In this document: positions 7,335 through 16,408 of the stretch, one piece after another
Layout of the letters: each line of letters opens with the position of its first letter
Numbering within the stretch: position 1 is the first letter of the stretch
Translations under genes and position numbers: made by a program
The notes under the pieces: model-generated
Told to the model about the DNA's origin: nothing
Database searches by the model: none
Seen by the model: the letters and a program-made list of their open reading frames with translations, nothing else
Assembly (NCBI GenBank): GCA_036257535.1
Contig: DATAFJ010000028.1
Location: 1-22,385, forward strand
DNA from: DATAEE01 sp036257535
GTDB taxonomy: Bacteria > Acidobacteriota > Vicinamibacteria > Vicinamibacterales > 2-12-FULL-66-21
Direction: 5' to 3'
DNA length: 22,385 nucleotides

Positions 7335-9128
7335 TTAGAACGGATACCCATTCCTCATCAGAACCGCGTCCGACAGCCGGCGCCGCAATGACACCGTGTT
7401 GACGGGGCTCACTTTCAACACGCGTTTGAGGGCCGCCAGCAGCGTTCGCAGCGTATCTCCTTCGGTCGTCGCCGCCAGGGCCTGGCGCGCGGCAGTTTCT
7501 ACGCGAAGCGCGGCGTCGTTGACGATCACACGAGCCGCATCGACATGCAGCGATCCGTTGGAGGAATCGCCCGGCGCGCCGGCGCGAGCTCGCGCCGCGC
7601 GCAGGACCGCGCTTTCCGCCGCGTAGACATCTATCAGGATATCCGCGTTCCAGCTCAGGATCTCCTGCTCGTCCGCGACCTTTTCGCCGTAGCTCTGCAT
7701 TGCGGTGCCGAGCGCCATCAGCGCGACCTTCTTCATCGCCGCAACCGCGCCGCGCGCGGGGTCGAGCTCGCCGTCGCCGACACTGCCACCCAGGGCGGGT
7801 GACATCAGCTCCTCCTGGAGCTTCAACGCCGCCGGGATGAGCGGCAACCCGCCCTTGAGCGCGCGCCGCATCAGCATGCCGGGGATGAGCAGCCTGTTGA
7901 TCTCGTTCGTTCCCTCGAAGATTCGATTGACCCGCGCGTCGCGGTAATGCCGCTCGGCGGGGTAGTCGCGCACGAAGCCGTTGCCGCCATGGATCTGCAC
8001 GTTTTCGTCGAGGACGAAATCGAGCATCTCGCTGCTCGCGACTTTCAGGATCGACGATTCGATCGCGAACTCTTCGAGGGCCGCGAGCACGCGCTCGTGA
8101 TGGTGGGGCATGGCTGCACTGCCGCTATCGATCATCATGTCGATCAAGCCGGCCGTCCGGTACAACATGCTCTCGACCGCGTACTCGCGCGCCACCATCT
8201 CGCCGAGCTTGTGCCTGATCGCGCCGAAGCTCGCGATCGGCTGCCCGAACTGCCGTCGCTGAGCGGCGTAGCGCGCAGCCTCGCCGACGACCGCCTGCGC
8301 GCCGCCGCTGCACATTGCGCCGAGCTTGAAGCGTCCGTAGTTGAGGATGTTGAATGCGACCTTGTGTCCCTTGCCGATCTCGCCGAGCAGATTCTCGGCC
8401 GGGACGCGCGCGTCCTGAAGAAGCAGCGGCGTCGTCGACGAACCGTGCAGGCCCATCTTGTGCTCTTCCTTGCCGCTCGACACGCCGGGGAACGCGCGTT
8501 CGACAAGAAAGGCGCTGAAGCGCTCGTCCTGTCCGTCGATGACCTTCGCAAAGACGATGAACAGGTCGGCAAAGCCGCCGTTCGTGATCCACATCTTCTC
8601 GCCGTCGAGGACGAAGCTGCCGTCCGGCTGCCGCAGGGCGCGCGCTTTCGCGCCGAGCGCGTCCGATCCGGAACCGGACTCCGAAAGCGCGTAAGCGCCC
8701 ACGATCTCGCCGCTGACGAGACGCGGCAAGTACCTCTTCTTCTGTTCGTCCGTCCCGAAGCAGACGATTGGCGTGATGGCCAGGCCGGTCTGCGCGCCGA
8801 AGGTCGCCGCAAACGACGCGGACTTCCCAATGCGCTCGCCGACGACGACGGAGCTGACTTTGTCGAGACCGACTCCACCGAATTCCTCCGGCACATCGGT
8901 CCCGAGCAGGCCGAGCTCGCCGCAACGCGACACGAGCGATCGCGCGAGCGTCCACTCCTTCTGTTCGAGCCGCTCGAGCGCCGGATAGACTTCCGCCGCC
9001 ACGAACTCCTCGGCCGTGCGGCCGATGAGGCGATGTTCGTCGGTCAGTTGTTCGGGTGTGAACGACTCCTGGCTTTCCTCGAGCAGCCAGCCGCCGCCCT
9101 TCAGTGCCTTTTCAGCAACAGAACTCAT
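7335..9128 (-). CDS. fadE: Acyl-CoA dehydrogenase, FadE type, 597 aa
   Basis: This flavoenzyme catalyses the first step of beta-oxidation, acyl-CoA to trans-2-enoyl-CoA, passing electrons to an electron-transfer flavoprotein. The acyl-CoA dehydrogenase signature ALSESGSGSD is at 147-156, FAD-contact segments include WITNGG (180-185) and RRQFGQPI (291-298), followed by QIHGGNGF (378-385) and the catalytic base Glu405 in IFEGTNEINRL. The length and the roughly 170-residue C-terminal extension after the catalytic domain match the long FadE type of Bacillus (about 594 residues). AGAGGA lies 5 nt before the ATG. It follows the thiolase gene after 85 nt holding a GC-rich palindrome. With fadA and fadN in the same train, assignment to fatty-acid degradation is firm. 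Confidence 0.95.
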   Translation of the reverse strand: MSSVAEKALKGGGWLLEESQESFTPEQLTDEHRLIGRTAEEFVAAEVYPALERLEQKEWTLARSLVSRCGELGLLGTDVPEEFGGVGLDKVSSVVVGERIGKSASFAATFGAQTGLAITPIVCFGTDEQKKRYLPRLVSGEIVGAYALSESGSGSDALGAKARALRQPDGSFVLDGEKMWITNGGFADLFIVFAKVIDGQDERFSAFLVERAFPGVSSGKEEHKMGLHGSSTTPLLLQDARVPAENLLGEIGKGHKVAFNILNYGRFKLGAMCSGGAQAVVGEAARYAAQRRQFGQPIASFGAIRHKLGEMVAREYAVESMLYRTAGLIDMMIDSGSAAMPHHHERVLAALEEFAIESSILKVASSEMLDFVLDENVQIHGGNGFVRDYPAERHYRDARVNRIFEGTNEINRLLIPGMLMRRALKGGLPLIPAALKLQEELMSPALGGSVGDGELDPARGAVAAMKKVALMALGTAMQSYGEKVADEQEILSWNADILIDVYAAESAVLRAARARAGAPGDSSNGSLHVDAARVIVNDAALRVETAARQALAATTEGDTLRTLLAALKRVLKVSPVNTVSLRRRLSDAVLMRNGYPF

Positions 9129-9147
9129 GTAGTCCTCTTCTTCAGTA

Positions 9148-9171
9148 GCGCTGGGGCCCCACCCCCAGCGC
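9148..9171. repeat. GC-rich palindromic element between fadA and fadE
   Basis: The arm GCGCTGGGG, the loop CCCCAC and the arm CCCCAGCGC make a perfect 9-bp stem with a 6-nt loop. A second copy with the identical inner core (TGGGGCCCCACCCCCA) lies inside fadN at 12835-12860, where the outer stem differs but still pairs. The site is in the 85-nt gap before fadE. No T-run follows, so it is probably not an intrinsic terminator. Confidence 0.65.
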
Positions 9172-9213
9172 CTGCCACGCCTCGCCTACACTCGGCGCGC
9201 TGCTTCGCATCAC

Positions 9214-10359
9214 CTACGCCCGCTCGAAGATCCCCGCGGCGCCCATGCCGCCGCCGACGCACATCGTGACGAGTCCGTACCGTACCTTGCGGCGCCTCAT
9301 CTCGTGCAGAAGCGTTGCCGTCAGCTTGGCACCCGTGCAACCGAGCGGGTGGCCGAGCGCTATGGCGCCGCCGTTGACGTTCAGGCGCTCCGGATCGATG
9401 TCGAGCTCTCGGAGGCACGCGATCACCTGCGCCGCGAATGCCTCGTTCAGCTCGACGAGGCCGATGTCTTCGAGCTTCAGCCCCGCGAGCTTCAGGACCT
9501 TGCGGACCGCCGGCACGGGCCCGATTCCGAAGCGCTCCGGCTCGACGCCCGCGGTCGCGAACGCGACGAACCTTCCGAGCAGCTGGAGGCCGAGCGCTTT
9601 CGCGCGTGAGCCGGACATCACTATCGCGGCTGCTGCGCCGTCGCTCGTCTGCGACGAGTTGCCCGCCGTGACGCTCCCTGCGACGTGGAACGCCGGCTTC
9701 AGCTTCGCCAGCGCATCCATCGAGGTGTCGCGGCGCGGCCCTTCGTCGATGTCGAAGATTAATGGGGCACCATTGATCTTCAGCGGCACGATCTCCTCTT
9801 TGAACTTCCCGGAATCAATCGCCGCTACCGCGCGCTGATGGCTGCGGAGCGAGAACCGGTCCTGCTCCTCGCGCGTCACCGATGCCTCGCGCGCGTGATT
9901 CTCGGCAACGAGCCCGGTCGTCAGGTAGACGTCCGGGTAGTCGTCCACGAGCTTCGGATTCGGGGCGATCTTGTGACCGCCCATCGGCACGAGGCTCATC
10001 GACTCGGTGCCGCCGGCGACGATCGCGGTCGCGCCGCCGCTCCTGATGCGCTCCGCCGCGAACGCGATCGCCTGCAGCCCCGACGAGCAGAAGCGGTTGA
10101 TCGTCACGGCGGACGCCTCGATTGGTATGCCCGCGCGGAGGCTCGCAATCCGCGCCACGTTCATGCCTTGCTCCGCCTCGGGCATCGCGCAACCGAGGAT
10201 CACGTCATCGATGTCTCGAGGCTCCAGCCCCGGCGCCCGTTTGAGCGCCTCCGCGATGACGGCCGCACCCATCTCGTCCGGCCGCGTCGCGTTCAGCGTC
10301 CCTTTCGGCGCCTTTCCCACCGCCGTTCTCACTGCGCTGACGATGACTGCATCTTCCAT
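9214..10359 (-). CDS. fadA: Acetyl-CoA acyltransferase (thiolase), FadA type, 381 aa
   Basis: This thiolase catalyses the last step of beta-oxidation, cleaving 3-ketoacyl-CoA with CoA to acetyl-CoA and a shortened acyl-CoA. The nucleophilic cysteine is Cys91 in NRFCSSGLQAI, the NEAFA motif is at 305-309, the catalytic His337 lies in ALGHPLGCTGA, and the second catalytic cysteine is Cys367 in TMCVGGGMGAAG. The 381 residues are close to the roughly 390 of degradative FadA proteins. Position between fadN and fadE supports degradative rather than biosynthetic use. The start at 10359 has only a weak AAGG 7 nt upstream, and a GCAGCC/GGCTGC palindrome occupies the short leader. Confidence 0.95.
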   Translation of the reverse strand: MEDAVIVSAVRTAVGKAPKGTLNATRPDEMGAAVIAEALKRAPGLEPRDIDDVILGCAMPEAEQGMNVARIASLRAGIPIEASAVTINRFCSSGLQAIAFAAERIRSGGATAIVAGGTESMSLVPMGGHKIAPNPKLVDDYPDVYLTTGLVAENHAREASVTREEQDRFSLRSHQRAVAAIDSGKFKEEIVPLKINGAPLIFDIDEGPRRDTSMDALAKLKPAFHVAGSVTAGNSSQTSDGAAAAIVMSGSRAKALGLQLLGRFVAFATAGVEPERFGIGPVPAVRKVLKLAGLKLEDIGLVELNEAFAAQVIACLRELDIDPERLNVNGGAIALGHPLGCTGAKLTATLLHEMRRRKVRYGLVTMCVGGGMGAAGIFERA

Positions 10360-10377
10360 TTGTTCGCCTTGCCCAAA

Positions 10378-10395
10378 GCAGCCCTAAAAGGCTGC
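10378..10395. repeat. Short palindrome between hydrolase and fadA
   Basis: GCAGCC and GGCTGC pair around the 6-nt loop CTAAAA. The element lies directly after the stop codon of the upstream hydrolase (10397-10399) and 18 nt before the fadA start codon. It could stabilise the upstream mRNA end or modulate fadA translation; function is inference. It looks like a small REP-type palindrome. I see no other copy in the window. Confidence 0.5.
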
Positions 10396-10396
10396 G

Positions 10397-11026
10397 CTAC
10401 ACGTTGTAGTCTCCCAACAAGTCCTCGACCGCGTCTCCCACTTCCGCCGTCTTTCCATCAAACAGATGATCCGCGGCGTCGATGACGACGAGCTCCTTCG
10501 GTTCCGGGAGCTTTGCGTAGAACCTGTACATCGCGTCGAGCCGCGCGATCTCGTCCCGCTCGCCTTGAATGAAGAACTTCGGCTTGGTGCTCGTCGCGAC
10601 ACGCGAGAAGTCGTAGCCGCGTCCTTCGAGTGGCGGCGCAACCGCGAGCAGCAATGCGACACGGGGATCGGCCGCGCCGACGTTGAGTGCGATCCAGCCA
10701 CCGAACGAGAATCCCGCGGCCCAGAGCGGAATACCGGGATAATGCTCGGCCATGTAGTCGAGCGCCGCTGCGAAGTCCTCCTGCTCGCCGCGCCCTTCGT
10801 CGAACGTTCCGGCGCTCAGGCCGACGCCGCGGAAGTTGAAGCGCAGCGCGGCGCACCCGATCCGGCCCAGGGCCTTCGACGCCTGATACACGACCTTCGT
10901 GTGCATCGTCCCTCCATGCGTCGGGAGCGGGTGCGCGAAGACGGCGGCTGCGCGCGGCGCGGCCGCCGGTTCCTCGAGCAGCGCTTCAAGCGGTCCGGCG
11001 GGACCTGTCAGCGTGAGCGCAGGCAT
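10397..11026 (-). CDS. Alpha/beta hydrolase (COG2945-like), 209 aa
   Basis: A small cytoplasmic alpha/beta hydrolase with VFAHPLPTHGGTMHTKVVYQ (oxyanion region), FNFRGVGLSAG, the nucleophile elbow GFSFGG (Ser107), a probable acid Asp158 in QGERDEI and the base His187 in AADHLF. This pattern matches predicted esterases of the COG2945 type. I chose ATG at 11024-11026 because GGAGA lies 8 nt upstream; a TTG at 11042-11044 would add six residues. The start lies inside the upstream hydrolase gene, overlapping it by 41 nt, so the two are translationally linked. Its place in a beta-oxidation operon suggests an ester or acyl-CoA thioester substrate, but nothing in the sequence proves that. Confidence 0.88.
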   Translation of the reverse strand: MPALTLTGPAGPLEALLEEPAAAPRAAAVFAHPLPTHGGTMHTKVVYQASKALGRIGCAALRFNFRGVGLSAGTFDEGRGEQEDFAAALDYMAEHYPGIPLWAAGFSFGGWIALNVGAADPRVALLLAVAPPLEGRGYDFSRVATSTKPKFFIQGERDEIARLDAMYRFYAKLPEPKELVVIDAADHLFDGKTAEVGDAVEDLLGDYNV

Positions 11027-11846
11027 GCGCGAAATCTCCGACAATCTCCGCGAACCGTTCCGGCCGCGTCATGACTCCGATGTGTCCGGTGCGCTCGAAC
11101 AGCACGTGGCGCGCTCCACGTATGGCGCTCACGTACTCGCGGCTGCCGTCGACGGCCACGACGCGATCGAGCGCAGGGTCCCCGGTGACGACGAGTGTCG
11201 GCGCCTCGACACGAGCGCAATCCGTTCTGCATTCGACCTCCATCAGCATCCGGACGCGGCCTGCCATTCGCGTGGGCGCCAGTGGTGCGGCGGCCACGCG
11301 GCCCGTCTGAAGGATCGAGAACGATGCAGCACCCACAATGTTGGGAAATGCCGCCAGTACCTCCGGTGCCAGACGCAGTGGAGACGACGCCACGAACCAC
11401 GGCGCGAGCGCTCGAGGCCACCGGACGTGCCGCAGGACGCGCGCGTTTGCTGTCCAGCCCGGCCCGGGCGTCGAGACGAGTGCAAGGCCTGCCGTGCGAT
11501 GCGGACGCGTCGCCGCAAACCGCAGCGCGATGAGTCCGCCAAACGAGACGCCGCACACGACCGCCCGCTCGAGTCCGGCGCGGTCGAGAACCGCCTCGAG
11601 CTGTCTGGTCAGGGTGTCCAAGTTTGTCGACGCGTCGTGCGGCCAGTTCGATCCCGGCTCACCCGCGAGGGAATACGCGACGGTGCGGCACCGCCGCGCC
11701 AACGCGTCAACGGCAGGCGCCATCCACTCCCAACGGCCCTGCAGGCCGGGAATCAGGACGACCGGAAGACCAGAGCCTCGATCAATGCTCAATGCCGTAT
11801 GCCCAATGTCCAATCCAACTGTCCATGCCCAGGCCCTGAGCCCCAA
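10986..11846 (-). CDS. Alpha/beta-fold hydrolase, up to 286 aa
   Basis: A typical alpha/beta hydrolase: LIPGLQGRWEW (31-41, oxyanion loop), the nucleophile elbow GVSFGG with Ser101, a candidate acid in VVTGDPALD (Asp223 or Asp227) and His255 in ERTGHIGVM. It should hydrolyse an ester, thioester or lactone in the cytoplasm; the substrate is not evident. The start is uncertain: the open frame begins at TTG 11844-11846, further TTG codons follow at residues 12 and 19, none has a clear ribosome-binding site, and there is no ATG before the domain. Residues 1 to about 22 are encoded by a period-7 repeat array and are probably not part of the fold. It begins 13 nt after fadN and overlaps the next hydrolase by 41 nt. 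Confidence 0.85.
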   Translation of the reverse strand: MGLRAWAWTVGLDIGHTALSIDRGSGLPVVLIPGLQGRWEWMAPAVDALARRCRTVAYSLAGEPGSNWPHDASTNLDTLTRQLEAVLDRAGLERAVVCGVSFGGLIALRFAATRPHRTAGLALVSTPGPGWTANARVLRHVRWPRALAPWFVASSPLRLAPEVLAAFPNIVGAASFSILQTGRVAAAPLAPTRMAGRVRMLMEVECRTDCARVEAPTLVVTGDPALDRVVAVDGSREYVSAIRGARHVLFERTGHIGVMTRPERFAEIVGDFAHACAHADRSRRTA

Positions 11847-11859
11847 GCCCCGGGCCCTG

Positions 11860-11862
<3 letters not shown>
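11779..11862. repeat. Period-7 tandem repeat array at the fadN/hydrolase junction, 12 units
   Basis: Twelve gapless heptamers. The first group resembles TGCCCAA (TGCTCAA, TGCCGTA, TGCCCAA, TGTCCAA). The second group resembles CCCAAGC (CCCAGGC, CCTGAGC, CCCAAGC, CCCGGGC). The last unit, CCTGCTA, contains the TAG stop codon of fadN (complement of 11860-11862). The other end runs into the hydrolase coding region and encodes its first residues. Unlike the two inverted arrays, the halves here are not clear reverse complements. CCCAAG also appears at the fadR/fadN junction. Confidence 0.65.
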
Positions 11863-14100
<2,238 letters not shown>

Positions 14101-14121
14101 TCCCAAGCCCCAAGCCCCTAC
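14101..14121. repeat. Three period-7 units between fadR and fadN
   Basis: TCCCAAG, CCCCAAG and CCCCTAC fill the gap between the fadN ATG (14098-14100) and the fadR stop codon (complement of 14118-14120, inside the last unit). On the coding strand they read as GGGGCTT units just before fadN and occupy the place where a ribosome-binding site is expected. Three copies alone could be chance, but the motif recurs at the other end of fadN. Confidence 0.45.
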
Positions 14122-14756
14122 TTCTTCACCCCATTCACGAACAGATCGACAATCGCGTCGGCGTCGGCGGCGAGCGCATATCTCCGATTACTGAGAATCC
14201 AGTTCGTGGCCATTTCGTCGAGCGCGCCGAAGAACATCTTGGCGGCCAGCGTCGGGCTGAGCGCCTTCCGGAACGCGCCGGTCTCCTGCCCGTGCGCGAT
14301 CGTGTCGCGGATGATCCCGAGGTAGTTGCGAAGGTCGCTCGTCGAGAAGCGCTCCATGAACTTGGTCGACTGCCGCAGTTCGACCTGAAAGACCACCGCG
14401 AGATTGCGATCGCGTCCGAGCCGGTCGAGATGCAGGCGGGCGATACGGCGCAGGCGCTCCACCGGATCGGCGACGCCCTGCAGCGCGGCGCGTCCCTCCT
14501 CGCGCGCCTCCTTCATCGTTTTTTCGAAGATCGAGACGAGCAGGTCGTCCTTGCTGCGGAAGTACAGATAGACCGTTCCGGCCGCGACGCCCGCGGCGCG
14601 AGCGATGTCGGCGACCTGCGCGCCGAAGTATCCGCGACGGGCGAAGACCTCGACGGCGGCGGCGAGGATCGCGTCGCGCTTGCCGCTTCGCGGCGGCTCG
14701 ATCAGGTTCGAGGAAGTTCGACGTGATTCGATCAGGTTCGAAGAGGGTCTCGGCAT
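14118..14756 (-). CDS. fadR: TetR-family transcriptional regulator, FadR type, 212 aa
   Basis: The N-terminal TetR DNA-binding domain runs from about 25 to 72 (KRDAILAAAVEVFARRGYFG, VADIARAAGVAAGTVYLYF). The ligand domain closely follows Bacillus FadR (YsiA) as I remember it: RDRNLAVVFQVELRQS (115-130), then FFGALDEMATNWILSNRRY. That protein represses fatty-acid degradation genes and is released by long-chain acyl-CoA. A perfect palindrome of the matching operator type lies 13 bp upstream, and fadN, fadA and fadE follow, so acyl-CoA-responsive autoregulation is likely. Residues 5-22 (SSNLIESRRTSSNLIEPP) precede the normal start of the fold and are encoded by period-10 repeats. There is no ATG, GTG or TTG between the ATG at 14756 and the domain, so the extension appears truly translated. 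No clear Shine-Dalgarno is seen. Confidence 0.92.
   Translation of the reverse strand: MPRPSSNLIESRRTSSNLIEPPRSGKRDAILAAAVEVFARRGYFGAQVADIARAAGVAAGTVYLYFRSKDDLLVSIFEKTMKEAREEGRAALQGVADPVERLRRIARLHLDRLGRDRNLAVVFQVELRQSTKFMERFSTSDLRNYLGIIRDTIAHGQETGAFRKALSPTLAAKMFFGALDEMATNWILSNRRYALAADADAIVDLFVNGVKK
14691..14750. repeat. Period-10 tandem repeat encoding the FadR N-terminus
   Basis: Consecutive decamers read CGGCGGCTCG, ATCAGGTTCG, AGGAAGTTCG, ACGTGATTCG, ATCAGGTTCG and a degenerate AAGAGGGTCT. The consensus NNNNGGTTCG is shared with the array at 19351-19410, 4.6 kb away. Here it lies in the fadR coding region, where three units make 30 nt and hence a 10-residue peptide period (SSNLIESRRT, SSNLIEPPRS). 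Confidence 0.7.
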
Positions 14757-14769
14757 AGGCGGCAGTGAC

Positions 14770-14787
14770 TGAATGAACGTTCATTCA
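14770..14787. promoter_or_regulatory. FadR-type operator, perfect 18-bp palindrome
   Basis: TGAATGAACGTTCATTCA is a perfect palindrome. It has the TGAATGA-N4-TCATTCA form I recall for FadR of Bacillus and relatives. It begins immediately downstream of the -10 hexamer of the fadR promoter and covers the expected transcription start, so bound repressor would block RNA polymerase. The fadR ATG is 13 bp further on. I found no second copy in the window, so the whole train may be controlled from here. Confidence 0.88.
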
Positions 14788-14817
14788 TATCTAACCGCCG
14801 CAGCCCGCCGCTGTCAA
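14788..14817 (-). promoter_or_regulatory. Promoter of the fadR-fadN train
   Basis: On the minus strand, a perfect -35 TTGACA (complement of 14812-14817) is followed after 18 bp by TAGATA (complement of 14788-14793), a weaker -10. The expected start falls inside the adjacent operator, giving a leader of about 25 nt before the fadR ATG. Confidence 0.65.
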
Positions 14818-14843
14818 CCCGATATTGATGTCCACTCGGAAGC

Positions 14844-16172
14844 TCAGGCAGGCCGGTTCACGTGTCTCAGAAGCTCGATGAGCGAGAACGCGGGCGTCCA
14901 GTCCTCTGGCGCATGGCGCACCGAGGCCGCGTCGAGATCGAGCAGGCCGACCAGCACTTCGCCGACGATCCGGCCGCCAACCGGACCGAGCCGGTTGCCG
15001 TCGCAGCAGACGGCGGCTTCGCGGAGGATGTAATACCAGAGCGGTGTCTCGTCCCGCCATCCGGCCGCGCGCGCGCCCACTTCGTCCGGCGTGAGCGCCG
15101 GCACGCCAATCCGCCTGGCGACGGCTTCGCCGGAGGGCAGGCCGACATGCTGGCCACGGACCAGATCGCGGATCGCGAGCGACTGGAATTCCTCGATCTC
15201 GTTTTCACCCGTCAGCGTCACGGGCAGCGCAATCAGGGCGCCGACCATCCTGCCGTCCATTTTCTTCGCCCGATCCGCAGGAGGTCTGCCGTCGGCGTCA
15301 AAGAGGCACGACCAGTCCACGCGGTGGCCTGGCGAAACGGGACGGAACCCGATCAGGTCCGGGAACAGCGGCACGGGTTCGCTGTCATCGTTCAGGCGGT
15401 AGCGGTGCCGGATCTGTCCGTGGCCGTAACGGTACGCCGCATCCGCGAACTCCAACGGCATGTAGGCACCATCCACGGGGTGGTAAAAGCGGCGATCGCC
15501 ATCCAGCAGCGCACGGGTCAGGTCCGCACCCACGAGCCGCGGCAGGAACTCGCGCAACACCGCCGTCTGATAATGCCAGCGAAGCTCGCGCGCGGCAGTC
15601 TCGAAAACGGCCGGTTCCGGCGTAGCGGACGACCGGGCGCGGTCGACGAACCCGTTGTGCGCGCGGACGAGCGCAAGATGCATCTGCGACATCAGCACGT
15701 GCGAGTCGTTGCGCGGGTCTCCGATCACAGCCGTGCCTTCGCCGTTGCGCTGCACGTCGCAGCCGCCGATCCCCGTCAGGAGCTTCGCCGGGTCGTCGCG
15801 CTGGAAGAGGTAAGGGTGGCCGACCGGTCCATCTCCGTAGAGACACTCCAGGTTCAGCTGCGGCGACCGCGCATTCCGGAGTCGTTCGGTATCCATGACG
15901 ACGCCGATCGCCGAGCGATCCGCGGTGATGTCGTGAGCGACGAACTGGCCGAAAAAGGGCCAGCCGGCCGCTTCGGATCCAAGCGACGAAGGCTCATCGT
16001 CTTCGTCGGTGCAATCGCACAGGCCGCCGGCGCGACCGAGCGCGAAGAGGAAGGCGTCGTCCGCTTTGAACGTCGGCAGGTCGGGGAACAGCCGCGCATA
16101 CGACGCCGGACCGATGCGGGCGTCGCTGTGCGCCCGCTCGCGGCCCGGCGCAAGGCAGTGCCGGTGATCCAT
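14844..16172 (-). CDS. Animal-type haem peroxidase family protein, 442 aa
   Basis: The haem site of the animal peroxidase superfamily is recognisable: Gln76 and distal His80 in WPFFGQFVAHDIT, Asp81 as probable calcium ligand, catalytic Arg154 in VIGDPRNDSH, MHLALVRAHNGF (164-175), and proximal His251 in YRYGHGQIRHRY. Compared with myeloperoxidase, the residues that form covalent haem esters are missing (Ala79 in place of the aspartate, Ser157 in place of the glutamate), as is the sulfonium methionine (His158), so haem should be bound non-covalently. No signal peptide is apparent, suggesting a cytoplasmic protein or export by another route. Substrate unknown; peroxidase or fatty-acid dioxygenase-like chemistry are both possible. 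It lies 87 bp upstream of fadR on the same strand, but fadR has its own promoter. No good ribosome-binding site precedes the ATG (16170-16172). Confidence 0.92.
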   Translation of the reverse strand: MDHRHCLAPGRERAHSDARIGPASYARLFPDLPTFKADDAFLFALGRAGGLCDCTDEDDEPSSLGSEAAGWPFFGQFVAHDITADRSAIGVVMDTERLRNARSPQLNLECLYGDGPVGHPYLFQRDDPAKLLTGIGGCDVQRNGEGTAVIGDPRNDSHVLMSQMHLALVRAHNGFVDRARSSATPEPAVFETAARELRWHYQTAVLREFLPRLVGADLTRALLDGDRRFYHPVDGAYMPLEFADAAYRYGHGQIRHRYRLNDDSEPVPLFPDLIGFRPVSPGHRVDWSCLFDADGRPPADRAKKMDGRMVGALIALPVTLTGENEIEEFQSLAIRDLVRGQHVGLPSGEAVARRIGVPALTPDEVGARAAGWRDETPLWYYILREAAVCCDGNRLGPVGGRIVGEVLVGLLDLDAASVRHAPEDWTPAFSLIELLRHVNRPA

Positions 16173-16328
16173 CAGGGAATCGTAGCAGCTGCCCGGCGCT
16201 CGAGCCGTCCGACTTTTTGAACATTGCTAAGAATGCTCGGCGCTTCGTTGGATCGTCCGTCGGATCAGCTAAGGCGTCCCGCAAAAGAACATGTGAAAAA
16301 TCGATGATGTGCCCCCGTGATCGCATGC

Positions 16329-16357
16329 TTGCCCCGGCGTACCGGTTGCAGTATGGT
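16329..16357 (+). promoter_or_regulatory. Candidate promoter of the 965-residue receptor
   Basis: TTGCCC and TATGGT are separated by exactly 17 bp; each matches the sigma-70 consensus at 4 of 6 positions. It would give a leader of roughly 85 nt that includes the hairpin at 16409-16431. In GC-rich DNA such matches occur by chance, so this is only a candidate. Confidence 0.3.
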
Positions 16358-16408
16358 TACGCCTTCGCGCGGCCATGCCGGGTCTTAGTTCGTGGTTTTT
16401 CCCCAGGA

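Noticed and set aside
7947..9269. Plus-strand open frame of 440 codons opposite fadE
   Set aside because: Shadow of the acyl-CoA dehydrogenase gene; no domain and no ribosome-binding site of note.
11027..11044. TTG start for the second alpha/beta hydrolase
   Set aside because: The ATG six codons later has a well-spaced GGAGA, part of which lies within those TTG-initiated codons.
14862..16220. Plus-strand open frame of 452 codons opposite the haem peroxidase
   Set aside because: The opposite strand encodes the conserved haem-binding residues, while this frame shows only low-complexity charged sequence.
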